A stretch of 64,000 bases of DNA from Rhizobium sp. ARZ01 (GCF_014851675.1 NZ_JACVAE010000001.1:1860001-1924000); one strand, 5' to 3'. Shown: positions 27,042 through 35,303, numbered from the stretch's first letter. Notes: generated from the letters alone by a model not told the origin. A program made the numbers and translations.

Positions 27042-28207
27042 GACGCCACCTCGCTCAGGAGCGCCCGGACCCTGCGCCGTGATTTGCGCCGTGCCGTCAG
27101 CACGTAGCGCCGCATCTCGCCTTCGATGCCCGCCACGCGAAAGCGCCAGATGTCGCGGCCATTGTCTGCGGCGATCATCGTCAGGTCGCACTCGCTTTCG
27201 CCGTCCTCGTCCTCTAGTGACGCGTGCCGTAGCTTTGACAATGCGTTGCGGGTCTCGACAAAATCCTGGATCGGCCTCCCAAGTGTCTGGTCGGCCGCCC
27301 GGCCCCAGGCCGTCTCGGCGGCCGGATTGGCGGCCAGCAAGAGTCCGTCCTCGGCGATGACGAGGATCGGATCCGGGGCGGCGCTCAGGATGTCGAGCAT
27401 CGCAGTGGCGCGGTCGAAGAGCTGCTGCTCGCGCAGCTTGTGCGGGCCGATATCGCGCGTTGTTCCCCACAGACGGATGAGGAAGCCGTCCTTGATGGCG
27501 GCGCGGAAGTCGTTCTCGACCAGCATCTCGCTGCCGTCATGTCGCTGGTCGACCGCTGCGGCATGATCGAGCCGGTAGTTGGAGCGCACGAGGTCGCGCA
27601 CCATCGCCCGGTTTACCGCGGTGTCCGGGAAGTAGCGCGAAACCGGCTGGGTGTTGAAATCGAGCCCTTCCGGCACGTTGTAGAGGCGCGCCATCGCCTC
27701 GTTGCAGGCACGCCAACGGGACTGGTTGGTGAAGATCCGATCGACGATCTCTTCTTCCGCCAATGAAATGTCTACCGGCTCGAGAAACTCGATGCACCAG
27801 CAGGCTTCCGTTGCCGCTCCGATCATCTGCGAGAGGATCTCGACGCGTTCGTTCAATTCCGGACCGATACCGAGGGTAGCGGGTGAAAGCACTTGTTTCA
27901 CCACGGCGAGTCCCCGCGCTCCATCCTGGTAGGCCGTCGCCACCATGGGCACTTCATCATAGGCGGCCGAGTTCATCCATACCGGAAAGCTCGGATCTGC
28001 TAGTCGCTCGCCCCTCGCCACAGACTTGATCAGCTGGGCAGAATTGCTGCCATAGATGCGTTCCAGTGCCTGTCCGACAATCTGTTGGGCATCGACGCCC
28101 AATTCTCTTGCCTCGCGATCGTTGATCGCTGCGACGCGCCCGTCCTGGTCAATCCAGTCGATCAGCAGCCCGCCGGGAGCCGTCGATTCTGGCCGTGGAT
28201 CAGTCAT
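27038..28207 (-). CDS. PAS-domain sensory protein
   Basis: 389 aa from ATG 28207 (28219 also possible). Three PAS-like stretches can be seen: an N-terminal one (LLIDWIDQDGRVAAINDREA), a middle one around FTNQSRWRACNEAMARLYN, and a C-terminal one (ILSAAPDPILVIAEDGLLLA). There is no kinase, cyclase or DNA-binding domain. It overlaps the AAA+ regulator by 4 bases, so the two probably form a signal-sensing pair that controls the polyamine operon. The ligand or cofactor is unknown. Confidence 0.75.
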   Translation of the reverse strand: MTDPRPESTAPGGLLIDWIDQDGRVAAINDREARELGVDAQQIVGQALERIYGSNSAQLIKSVARGERLADPSFPVWMNSAAYDEVPMVATAYQDGARGLAVVKQVLSPATLGIGPELNERVEILSQMIGAATEACWCIEFLEPVDISLAEEEIVDRIFTNQSRWRACNEAMARLYNVPEGLDFNTQPVSRYFPDTAVNRAMVRDLVRSNYRLDHAAAVDQRHDGSEMLVENDFRAAIKDGFLIRLWGTTRDIGPHKLREQQLFDRATAMLDILSAAPDPILVIAEDGLLLAANPAAETAWGRAADQTLGRPIQDFVETRNALSKLRHASLEDEDGESECDLTMIAADNGRDIWRFRVAGIEGEMRRYVLTARRKSRRRVRALLSEVAS

Positions 28208-28219
28208 TCGTGGTTCCAT

Positions 28220-29050
28220 TCATGCGATGTGGTTGGTTCAAACCCATCATCTCCCCTGCATGACTGCTGACGAAAGTGCAGCGATCCAGCCACAAGCGGC
28301 ATCAAAGACAAGCAAGCAAACCAGATTAACGCGAAAAACCCCGAATCCGATCTGAAAATTAGCATTTCCGCATCATAATGCTGCAAAAATGCGCACATAT
28401 CTTTGATGAGGAGCTGCTGACACAGCTGCAAGGCTCGAAGAGAAGGAATGCGGGTTCGTCGCTCTGCGGGATCTGAACGCAATGTACCAAGCTAGTTTTT
28501 GTCCATCGCAGACAGCAATGTTGCCCGCATCTCGTCGGCAACCTCTTTCAGAACCGTTGTGAATTTTTCCGCAACGGTTGAGCCAGCCTTTCGGGCCGGC
28601 CAAACGGCGAGCGCATCGCCCCCCGCCATCCCTACGATGTTATTGATTTTCGGCGGAACGCGGTCAGGGTTTGCTCGCCTTGCCGGCAAGCGAAGACGAG
28701 CGGCACGTGCCACCAGTCGTAAGTGCATGGCCTACAAACGTCGAGACGCCAGTCGACAACTCGATGGCTGCTCGCGTGGCCGTTTTTCACCGACCGTCCT
28801 GAGCTGCACTTGCACCTCGCAGCTGCTGCTGGGGCCGATCTGTCGTGGTTGCCCAGAACAATCGCCTGCACGCAATAGTCGCATCGCGAAGGCAATCGAT
28901 CCTCAATAGCATGAGCGACTTCAGCGTGGCCCGTCTAGTTCGAGGACCGAACTGCTCCTCAGCCCAGAACTTGGCGTGTATAGGCGGCGCGAGATGTCGA
29001 CCTGAAGCGCCGAATCTGCTGTCCTCGCTTCAGACAAGGGAGATGAGTTG
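28220..29050. other. about 830 bp without a convincing gene
   Basis: The stretch probably holds the promoter of the PAS-regulator operon near 28,280-28,400, which is AT-rich. A minus-strand frame ending at 28,492 reads PPKINNIVGMAGGDALAVW..., like the C-terminal piece of a real protein; upstream of about 28,680 the frame is lost. It may be a gene fragment, but I do not recognise the family. Other frames look like shadows. Confidence 0.4.
28492..28675 (-). pseudogene. possible C-terminal gene fragment, family unknown
   Basis: About 60 residues with natural-looking composition (KINNIVGMAGGDALAVW, then FTTVLKEVADEMRATLL) end in a stop at 28492. No start or ribosome site fits, and the upstream part is out of frame. 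It could equally be chance open sequence. Confidence 0.25.
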
Positions 29051-29320
29051 ATGTCGCCGGTTCTATTCGCCGCTGCGTTCGCAGCGGTCACAGCGCAGCC
29101 GACCGTGGAGGAGCTCCAGGCCGATTTCGAAACGGCGCGGCCGTGTTATGCGTTGATCGACGGTCGCGAGGTCTGGGAAGGCAAAAAGGCTTTCTTCATT
29201 TCATCGTACACAAAGGAGGCTGCGGAACTTGACCCCGACCTAGTGGGCGCGGACGCCGTTCTCCGCGATGACAACTCCTTAGATGTTATTGGCGAGTTCG
29301 AGGCGGCTTGCACGGACTAG
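29051..29320 (+). CDS. small hypothetical protein with possible signal sequence
   Basis: 89 aa from ATG 29051, preceded by AAGGGAG. The first 15 residues (MSPVLFAAAFAAVTA) look like a short export signal; the rest is acidic (EELQADFETARPCYALIDG). It lies in host DNA just left of the prophage attachment site. No known family; a cysteine pair (Cys in RPCYA and near the C-terminus) is compatible with a periplasmic location. Confidence 0.55.
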   Translation: MSPVLFAAAFAAVTAQPTVEELQADFETARPCYALIDGREVWEGKKAFFISSYTKEAAELDPDLVGADAVLRDDNSLDVIGEFEAACTD

Positions 29321-29670
29321 CGGTGGCCTGGGGTCCGGGCCGCGAGTTGATGGCTGAGGGCATTGCCTTCTAGGACCAGCCGGAGGCTGTCGTAGATCAT
29401 CAAAGCTAGAGACAATCGACCTGCCCACGGTGGAAGAGCCGAAATGTAAGCCGGCGAAGATGCGTGGTGTCGCGCGAAACAGCGATCGACCGGATGTTCA
29501 AACGCCGCGACTATGGGTGGGCAGGGGGCAGTGTCATGGGGGTGCGTCGTGCAGCGCACGATATCCGTCACCAGCGTCAGATCGACAAGGCCACTGGCGA
29601 TACCGTCGCTGCCTATTTGCTGCCTGGCTATTTTAAGATCGACAGGGGTAAACACTAAGTCTTTGAAAAG
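29321..29670. other. about 350 bp up to the prophage boundary, no supported gene
   Basis: A plus-strand frame from 29464 to 29658 and a minus-strand frame from 29655 to 29317 both stay open, but neither has a ribosome site or a recognisable product. In the uninfected chromosome this would be the region downstream of tRNA-Lys. Confidence 0.4.
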
Positions 29671-29719
29671 TTTGGTGGGTGATCACGGGCTCGAACCGTG
29701 GACCCGCTGATTAAGAGTC
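29671..29719. repeat. left prophage attachment site (attL), 49-bp direct repeat
   Basis: This 49-bp stretch is identical to 63551-63599, which covers the 3' half of tRNA-Lys from the anticodon loop through CCA. The match ends exactly at 29719/63599. It marks the left limit of the integrated element and is the displaced 3' end of the original tRNA gene. Confidence 0.95.
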
Positions 29720-29891
29720 CCATCGTATCTACAATGAAAACAGACCCTTACAGCAAAAGCACCTGTAAAATGCGGCTCAAAAAAGCTCAACGTTTTCAGT
29801 TTCGTCAAGATCAAATTGTAAAATGAAATCCACCGTTTTCGACGTCTGTGGACAAGGTATCCTTGCGCGCGAAACATTACGGATGGATACC

Positions 29892-30242
29892 ATGCCCATG
29901 ACCGACGACGAAGGCCCCCGCCCCCGCTACCAATGGATCAAGGACCGTGACGAAGATCGCCTGTTCGCCGGCTGGGTTGGCAAGCGCAAATTCGGCCGGC
30001 TGCTGAACCCATCGAACAACCCGAGCAAATGGGACTGGAACCTTGTCTGCCTGGCTGGCGTCAGGGATTTCGGTCGGCTGGGGAATGCATGGTACGGGTC
30101 CGAGGATACCGCACGCCTTGCTGCTAAGGCTTGTGAAGACGCCTATGATGCCGCGATGGCAGGAACCCTATTCGGGATGACGCCGGAGGACGTAGAAGCC
30201 ATCCACGAGCACGAGCGATTCATGAAGGCGAGACGGGGATGA
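29892..30242 (+). CDS. phage hypothetical protein
   Basis: 116 aa from ATG 29892 (GGATGG 4 bases upstream; ATG 29883 and 29898 are alternatives). The sequence is rich in Trp and charged residues (YQWIKDRDEDRLFAGWVGKR; WDWNLVCLAGVRDFG) and predicted soluble. It is the first plus-strand gene inside attL and starts a short operon whose next two genes overlap it and each other. No known family. Confidence 0.6.
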   Translation: MPMTDDEGPRPRYQWIKDRDEDRLFAGWVGKRKFGRLLNPSNNPSKWDWNLVCLAGVRDFGRLGNAWYGSEDTARLAAKACEDAYDAAMAGTLFGMTPEDVEAIHEHERFMKARRG

Positions 30243-30397
30243 GTGACGACAAACACAGCACCAAGACGGACAACATCCACGAGGAGCACTATTGCCAGCA
30301 CCCGGGCTGTAAGAAGTGGGGGATGTTCGGCTATGACCGCGGCAAGGGTGCGACGGATTGGTGGTGCTTTGAGCACAGGCCGGAAGAGCGGGCATGA
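30239..30397 (+). CDS. 52-aa Cys/His-rich phage protein
   Basis: Starts inside the previous gene (ATGA-type overlap). It contains CQHPGC and WWCFEH, four likely zinc ligands of a small finger, within a 52-residue acidic/polar protein. Such zinc mini-proteins are common in phage accessory regions; the function is unknown. Confidence 0.55.
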   Translation: MSDDKHSTKTDNIHEEHYCQHPGCKKWGMFGYDRGKGATDWWCFEHRPEERA

Positions 30398-30498
30398 AGC
30401 ACGACCCTTGGTGGATCTATGCGCTCATCGTCGGAGTTGGCATCACGACGATCGCCGGCATGGTGATTAAGACCGGGCAACTGGTCGGGTGGTGGTGA
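30394..30498 (+). CDS. 34-aa membrane peptide (copy 1 of a paralogous pair)
   Basis: ATG overlaps the stop of the zinc-finger gene (ATGA). The product has a short polar start (MKHDPWW), one transmembrane helix and the C-terminal motif MVIKTGQLVGWW. The same ending recurs in the 33-aa peptide at 30906. It could be a lysis-related or toxin-like membrane peptide; this is inference. Confidence 0.55.
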   Translation: MKHDPWWIYALIVGVGITTIAGMVIKTGQLVGWW

Positions 30499-30666
30499 TC
30501 AGGCGCTGCCGGCACCACTCAACAACGTGGCTTTCGCCCCTTGGCTCCTCAGGACCACCAACCCACCCCAAGAAGTGGGTAGCCACATCTGGCTATCGCC
30601 CTGATTGCGGGTATTGCGTATTATTTGGTTGTGGCGCCTCCCTACGCCACTACCCCAACTGTACTT

Positions 30667-30696
30667 GCCCAGCGTACCGCACACGCTGGGCTTTTT
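30667..30696 (+). terminator. rho-independent terminator
   Basis: GCCCAGCGT (667-675) pairs perfectly with ACGCTGGGC (683-691) around a 7-base loop and is followed by TTTTT. It ends the short plus-strand operon 29892-30498. Confidence 0.85.
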
Positions 30697-30710
30697 CTTG
30701 GGCGTGCACC

Positions 30711-30775
30711 TTACCCGACCTTCGCCCCGAACCACCGCATGAACAGCACGTCTGCACCAGCGGGCCAAGCTAGGC
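30711..30775 (-). pseudogene. C-terminal remnant of a second holin gene
   Basis: On the minus strand the end ADVLFMRWFGAKVG plus stop matches the intact holin's end (AEVLFMKWFGAKVG) at 31495. A one-base change in frame and a TAG lie just upstream, and nothing further is recognisable. The two copies differ at many bases, so this is an old or horizontally acquired remnant, not a recent duplication. Confidence 0.7.
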
Positions 30776-30840
30776 GTAACAAAGTGTAAATAAGGCACGG
30801 CTAAATTATCATTGTTCGCGGATATGCGAATTGCTTGCGT

Positions 30841-30909
30841 ATGAGACAGCAAGTAGCCCGGCAGCGCTTCGTGTTGTTGCCGGGCGCTATCACAAAGGTT
30901 TCAGCATGA
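30841..30909 (+). CDS. possible 22-codon leader ORF overlapping the 33-aa membrane peptide
   Basis: ATG 30841 opens MRQQVARQRFVLLPG..., ending with a TGA that overlaps the next ATG (ATGA). A hairpin (GCCCGGCA at 856-863 with TGCCGGGC at 878-885) lies within it. There is no good ribosome site, so translation is uncertain. The layout recalls mok/hok-type coupled leaders. Confidence 0.3.
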   Translation: MRQQVARQRFVLLPGAITKVSA

Positions 30910-31007
30910 TCCGCGACTTCGTGCTCTATTTCTTCGTTATAGGCGGCGCGATTGCCGCGGTTGCGTCCATGGTTATCAATACCGGGCAGTTGGTCGGGTG
31001 GTGGTAA
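30906..31007 (+). CDS. 33-aa membrane peptide (copy 2 of a paralogous pair)
   Basis: ATG 30906 follows AAAGG by 8 bases. A single hydrophobic helix (FVLYFFVIGGAIAAVASMVI) ends in NTGQLVGWW, matching the 34-aa peptide at 30394 at 11 of the last 12 residues. The conserved aromatic tail suggests a common target at the membrane interface. Function unknown. Confidence 0.55.
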   Translation: MIRDFVLYFFVIGGAIAAVASMVINTGQLVGWW

Positions 31008-31121
31008 TAAATCGCTCGAACGGTGCGCGATTGACTATCGCATCGATGGCACGATAGGCGTATATGACGAGTGCGGTGGATCCGGCGAAGAGCCCCACGC
31101 CGGCCCGCGCTGGGGTGGCCC

Positions 31122-31373
31122 ATGAGCGGCGAGCACCGTGTTAAAGCCCATTTTGTCATTGCGCGCGCCAATCGAATGGGATTCGAGATGCTTGCCCGCC
31201 GACAGGGCAAAAATGTCAGATACAGGGTCCTTCACTGCGCCACCGACGCCGTTGTCCTTGGCATGTACTATGATGCCACTCTGACGGAGATTGATGCTTA
31301 TCTCGATCGCTACGAAGCGACGATCTCAGAAATGGGTGGGAAAGCGGACATGTCGCCGATACTCAAACACTGA
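31122..31373 (+). CDS. phage hypothetical protein
   Basis: 83 aa from ATG 31122 with GGGGTGG close upstream. Mixed alpha/beta composition (VKAHFVIARANRMGFEMLAR), no signal or membrane segment. It lies on the plus strand facing the leftward lysis genes, so it is likely an accessory gene. No family recognised. Confidence 0.5.
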   Translation: MSGEHRVKAHFVIARANRMGFEMLARRQGKNVRYRVLHCATDAVVLGMYYDATLTEIDAYLDRYEATISEMGGKADMSPILKH

Positions 31374-31494
31374 CCAAAGTCCGCAAGGGAAGTCAGCGGC
31401 CTGCGAACCCCTGGGGCACGTTGGTAACGACACATCCGCAAATAAATCATAGCTTAGTCTCCGGTGGCGACAACTTGAACGAATGTCGTAACAA

Positions 31495-31815
31495 CTACCC
31501 CACTTTCGCCCCGAACCATTTCATAAACAGAACCTCTGCGCCGCGCGGTCCCAGATAGGCAAGTGCCGCGACAAGCCCCGTTGAAACGGGCTGACCGAAC
31601 TGGAGCCACGACGCCAACCCCTCACCTATCAGCGCCATACCGACGGCGATCGGCAGTTCCCAGATCAGTTCGCGCCCGAGGAACTTCCGGCGTGCCTTCT
31701 TGACCTCCTGCGCATGCCACATGATGCGGCCGATAAATGCGCCAATCAGGGTGGTGAAGGCACCGCCGAACCATGCATCGAGCAGGCCGACGAGCGAGTT
31801 GTATTTGTCGGACAT
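31495..31815 (-). CDS. phage holin (LydA-like, superfamily III)
   Basis: 106 aa with two to three hydrophobic segments (LVGLLDAWFGGAFTTLIGAFIG; ELPIAVGMALIGEG; VSTGLVAALAYLG) separated by a basic loop. It forms inner-membrane lesions that release endolysin at lysis. It is the last gene of the leftward lysis cassette after endolysin and spanin genes. The family call rests on size, topology and position. Confidence 0.75.
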   Translation of the reverse strand: MSDKYNSLVGLLDAWFGGAFTTLIGAFIGRIMWHAQEVKKARRKFLGRELIWELPIAVGMALIGEGLASWLQFGQPVSTGLVAALAYLGPRGAEVLFMKWFGAKVG

Positions 31816-31828
31816 GGATTGGCCTCTA

Positions 31829-32047
31829 CTATTTCGCGCAACCGGCCATCTGCTGGCAGGTTCGGTTATGGGATGCGATCTGGCGAGCGAACGGAAGATC
31901 GTTGGCGACGATGTACGAACGCGTTGCAGCCGATGGCGTCAGCGTCTCGAATCCCGTCCCGGTCACGTCACTCGCAGTGGTCTTGCACCCACTCGCCACC
32001 GAGATCGATGCAAATGCCGCGAGCATCAAGAGCGTTGACTTCCGCAT
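31829..32047 (-). CDS. outer-membrane spanin lipoprotein (Rz1-like)
   Basis: 72 aa. A lipoprotein signal MRKSTLLMLAAFASISVASGC with lipobox cysteine at residue 21 is followed by a short, polar mature part. It overlaps the inner-membrane spanin gene by 80 bases in another frame, the classic Rz/Rz1 arrangement. It links to the inner spanin across the periplasm to fuse membranes at lysis. Confidence 0.8.
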   Translation of the reverse strand: MRKSTLLMLAAFASISVASGCKTTASDVTGTGFETLTPSAATRSYIVANDLPFARQIASHNRTCQQMAGCAK

Positions 32048-32231
32048 TGGTGCGGCTCCTCTGCTGGATGATTTCGATGGAGCGCTTCAGGGCGTCGGCC
32101 CGTTCAAGGTCCCTGCCCTCGTCTCTGGCGGTAGGAAGCCACAGCAGCACGTTCAGCACCGTGAAGGTTGCAGCGGCAGCGGATGCGCCCAGAACAGCGC
32201 CAGCGGCCAACGTGAGGCGGGAGAACATCAC
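31968..32231 (-). CDS. inner-membrane spanin (Rz-like)
   Basis: 87 aa: an N-terminal membrane anchor (FSRLTLAAGAVLGASAAAATF) and a charged helical periplasmic part (ERADALKRSIEIIQQRSRTN) that suits a coiled coil. A cysteine pair lies near the C-terminus. It overlaps the endolysin stop upstream and contains the start of the Rz1-like gene. Function is inferred from topology and synteny. Confidence 0.75.
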   Translation of the reverse strand: MMFSRLTLAAGAVLGASAAAATFTVLNVLLWLPTARDEGRDLERADALKRSIEIIQQRSRTNAEVNALDARGICIDLGGEWVQDHCE

Positions 32232-33031
32232 TTGATCCCGAGCGCGTGGCGAACGGCTGGCATCGTCGCAATGGCGTAGACCGCAAAGGCGATGATCGAA
32301 CCGAAGATGAGCATCTGAACGCGCCAGTCCAAGGCGACGATGTTCAGTTTCTCAAGGATCATCGCCCCCATGCCGGTCCCAGAAAAGAACCATGTCCAGA
32401 AGCGGCCGGACTTCGCCACCGGCTTTGGCCGTGGTGCTGTTGGCGCCTGACGCTCCTCGACCGGTTCACCTGCATCGACGGACAGTCCCGCCGCTTTCAC
32501 ACGATCGAGGATCGCTTCCACCTTCTCGGGCGAGACCAACGACTTGTTGAGTCCGTCACCGGCATAGAACGACTGCCCTCGCTTGAGATCGCGGTGAGCA
32601 CCCTTCGTGGACGCAAGCACAGGCAACGAGGCCCATTCCTGTGCGAGGCGCTTGCCGAACTCGGTGCGGCTGATCTTCCCGGCCGTGAAAAGGTCATAAC
32701 CACGCCGCACCAGCAGTTTGTAGGCAAGCCGGTCCTGCAGATCGGCCGTGAACAGATCCGTCCCCTTGAGCGATAGATTCGCCTTGGCGAGATCGATCAA
32801 CGTGGCACGCATGAACTGCGGCGCACCGGCTGCACTGGAGCCAAATCGTTTGGTCCAGCCCTTCTGGGCGTCGACGACTTCGCCATAGGTCATGGACGTG
32901 AGTGGCTTCGGCAACTTGCCCTGGTTGTGGCCGTAGATGACATCGTAGCATTCCGGCGCCTTCATGCTCGTTTCGGTCTCGTAGACGAACGCGAGCAGAA
33001 GAGCCGCGCCCGGGGGAACGGTCCTGTCCAT
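32228..33031 (-). CDS. phage endolysin (lambda-R-like muramidase) with C-terminal membrane segments
   Basis: 267 aa. The N-terminal catalytic region includes VYETETSMKAPECYDVIYG and GSSAAGAPQFM, which parallels the STAAGRYQ region of lambda-type transglycosylases (GH104 group). A linker rich in Pro/Lys (APTAPRPKPVAKSG) leads to two hydrophobic segments near the C-terminus. It degrades peptidoglycan at lysis. The usual Tyr of AAGAYQF is Pro here, which might weaken activity. It overlaps the inner spanin gene by 4 bases. Confidence 0.75.
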   Translation of the reverse strand: MDRTVPPGAALLLAFVYETETSMKAPECYDVIYGHNQGKLPKPLTSMTYGEVVDAQKGWTKRFGSSAAGAPQFMRATLIDLAKANLSLKGTDLFTADLQDRLAYKLLVRRGYDLFTAGKISRTEFGKRLAQEWASLPVLASTKGAHRDLKRGQSFYAGDGLNKSLVSPEKVEAILDRVKAAGLSVDAGEPVEERQAPTAPRPKPVAKSGRFWTWFFSGTGMGAMILEKLNIVALDWRVQMLIFGSIIAFAVYAIATMPAVRHALGIK

Positions 33032-33058
33032 TGAGGTTTCCTTCGATCGTGGGTGTTG

Positions 33059-33109
33059 TCAGCCAGACGCGCGGGCGCGAACGCTCGCGAAGAACGCTTG
33101 TCGGTTCAT
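33059..33109 (-). pseudogene. 16-codon stub of a deleted lysis-module gene
   Basis: ATG 33109 has a fine ribosome site (AAGGA, 7 bases upstream) but the frame MNRQAFFASVRARASG stops at 33059. The start resembles a lysozyme-like or holin-associated family of rhizobial phages beginning MNRxAFFxxVR. This suggests an internal deletion removed the body of the gene. Confidence 0.5.
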
Positions 33110-33258
33110 GGGATTGTCCTTGGGTCAGGAGAAGTGGCGCCAGGCCATGACACCGCATAGAACAGCGGGTTACCGATGAGATCGGTCACGTTGCTGGGAC
33201 AGGCCCACAGCAGGTAGTAGGCGCGCGGATAGTAAAGGGCTCAGGTCAGCGGTCTGCC

Positions 33259-34326
33259 CTATAAGCGGAGCAAGTCGATCTCTGAACCTCTCGTAGAAAC
33301 CACAGTCATGAGGCGCTTGGGGTCTCTAACTACGAAGCCTGCTATTTCGACAATGGGCGGAAAATCCGGAGATGGAAGCGCACCATTGCGGGTGTGGTCG
33401 TTGTCCTCAAACATGCTGCATGCGCTGGATGCAGTTTGCTTAACCAGCACAGTTCCGCCCCGGCTTTTTACGGGCGACAACAGCGACCAAGCTACCAGCC
33501 ATATGGGCCGGGCCGGATCGAAGTAGGCGCTATCCAACCGCTTAAGAAGGCGGGTTTTGCCCTTGAAGCACAATGATGCGTTGGTCTGGGCCATATTGAC
33601 GACGGCACCCACGATCGAGCCGCGACCGCAATTCACCACTAACGCATCGCCCTCGCTCAACCGCAGAAATCTTTCCGCAAGAAGCGACGTTCGCCGTTCA
33701 ACATCCCCTCCTGTCGACACATATCGAAACGGATGCACAAATTTGAAGCGCCGCGACATCCGCGCTATCGAAAGAAACGCTTTCAACCTTTCCGTCAGCT
33801 TTTTTGCCATAATCTGCTGAACCTCGCCTGATAGGTGGTGGTCGTCCTTAAACAGGGAGGCGATCGACTTTCGCGCGTAGAAACTGAGATCAGTTGCAAA
33901 TGCATAGCCGTCGAAGTAAGGAATTCCTGCCTTTTTTGCTACTGATATCCAGTGCTGACGCACTGTCGTTGCGCGTGCACCTATCTGGTTTTCCTTGACG
34001 GGCAGGATCAAAACAACAGGAATTACCTTCCTCGATGAGCACCAACCAAGAACGTAGTCGAGGATCTGCGAACTTTGGGAAAGGTCATATAGATTTTTGT
34101 TCGCCGCACGCTGTTCATTGACGCAGATGTCTAGAATCAAAACGTCCATATCGACGGCGTCTAACGATGGCAATCTGTAAGGGAGCATAGTTGCGTGGCT
34201 AGAACCAAGAGAAGCATTCCCCACGATGGAAACGCCGGGTTGGGCCGCGAGAGCTGCAGCCCAACCGTCTTTGGCTACGGCATTTGATGTTCCTAGAACC
34301 CCAACCCTCAGGTCTTGCGCCGCCAC
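33259..34326 (-). CDS. SGNH/GDSL-like hydrolase, probably virion-associated
   Basis: 355 aa from GTG 34326, preceded by GGGGAGAG. The N-terminal 200 residues follow the SGNH plan: GVLGTSNAVAKDGW for block I, GNASLGSSHAT, DVLILDICVNE for block III, and DDHHLS for the catalytic Asp-His. The C-terminal 150 residues are an unassigned beta-rich region. Next to a beta-helix spike gene it may remove acyl groups from host capsule or LPS, as tailspike-linked esterases do. The fold call is moderately sure; the target is inferred. Confidence 0.65.
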   Translation of the reverse strand: MAAQDLRVGVLGTSNAVAKDGWAAALAAQPGVSIVGNASLGSSHATMLPYRLPSLDAVDMDVLILDICVNEQRAANKNLYDLSQSSQILDYVLGWCSSRKVIPVVLILPVKENQIGARATTVRQHWISVAKKAGIPYFDGYAFATDLSFYARKSIASLFKDDHHLSGEVQQIMAKKLTERLKAFLSIARMSRRFKFVHPFRYVSTGGDVERRTSLLAERFLRLSEGDALVVNCGRGSIVGAVVNMAQTNASLCFKGKTRLLKRLDSAYFDPARPIWLVAWSLLSPVKSRGGTVLVKQTASSACSMFEDNDHTRNGALPSPDFPPIVEIAGFVVRDPKRLMTVVSTRGSEIDLLRL

Positions 34327-34438
34327 ACTGCTCTCCCCGCCTAACGTACGCGACCTAAAATGCCCGTTCCGGTCTTGATGTATTCATTGGAGTTCGTCTT
34401 GTCGATGTACTTCTATCCGGCCAGAGCTGGCACATACG

Positions 34439-35251
34439 TCATTTAGCCACCCACCCGGTCGCCGCGCCCGCACCGGTCTCCTTCACATAGAAGGAGGTTG
34501 CCGCACCGCCGTCAGTCCGGCCCCACGTCGATCCAACCGGGGCGACGATAACGGAGAGCGGCGTTCCTGAGCCGCCTGCTGCAAGCCGACCTGTTCCCGC
34601 ATGACTATACGGTGCGCCCCCCGTCACCTGATTGTCGCCGATGATGATACCAGTACATCCCGAGCGAACGTCTACGCCGAATAACATGTTGCCCGTAGTT
34701 CCGTCGAGCAGGTTGCCTTCGATCGTCGCGCCGGCAGGCCCCGAAAGCATATAGATGCCGGGATAGGCGACACCGCCTACGCCGACTTTCTCGATCACGT
34801 TTCCCGTCACTGCCACGCGTTTTAGACCGTTAGCGAGCCGGATGCCCGCGATGTTAGCCGACTGGATAGTATTGCCCTGAACCTTGATGTTGGTGGAAAC
34901 ACCTGTTCCGGCCCACGGCAATTCGGCAGCGGTGCCACCTTCATTGATCGTCATGCCATCTTGCACGTAGCTGGCGAATTCATTCCCGGTAATATTGACG
35001 TTTGAGCAATAACGCTGCTCGATCGCGCGGGCGCGCGTGCCGATGTGCTTATTTCCGCTCACGGTCAGCTTATCGATCCAGGTGAGGAGGAAGAGCGGCT
35101 GGCCCGACTGGGGGGTGTTGTCAATAATCGTGTTGTTCGCGATCGACACGTTCTTGTGCTTCACCCACTGGGTTGCGTTCGAGCCGCTGGCGTTGCTGAA
35201 CCCGACCACAGGGCCAGTCGTGCAGTCGATGAACGTGTTTCCGTCGATCAC
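34439..35251 (-). CDS. right-handed beta-helix tailspike protein, N-terminus missing
   Basis: 270 aa from GTG 35251. Repeated short strands (NVSIANNTIIDN, KLTVSGNKHIG, NVNITGNEFAS, IKVQGNTIQSANIAGIRLA) form a pectate-lyase-like solenoid; the C-terminus resembles tail-fibre ends (GAATSFYVKETGAGAATGW). A complete spike would carry an N-terminal particle-binding domain; here the frame runs without a domain into the MuF gene. It probably recognises host polysaccharide but cannot attach normally. Confidence 0.7.
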   Translation of the reverse strand: MIDGNTFIDCTTGPVVGFSNASGSNATQWVKHKNVSIANNTIIDNTPQSGQPLFLLTWIDKLTVSGNKHIGTRARAIEQRYCSNVNITGNEFASYVQDGMTINEGGTAAELPWAGTGVSTNIKVQGNTIQSANIAGIRLANGLKRVAVTGNVIEKVGVGGVAYPGIYMLSGPAGATIEGNLLDGTTGNMLFGVDVRSGCTGIIIGDNQVTGGAPYSHAGTGRLAAGGSGTPLSVIVAPVGSTWGRTDGGAATSFYVKETGAGAATGWVAK

Positions 35252-35303
35252 GACAATCCCATTCGCTTGAGCGACCCCGGTCAGAACGTCATTGCCATCG
35301 CGG

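Noticed and set aside
28499..28909. A 136-codon plus-strand gene
   Set aside because: No ribosome site, Cys/Arg/Ser-rich shadow composition, and it opposes a more natural-looking minus-strand fragment.
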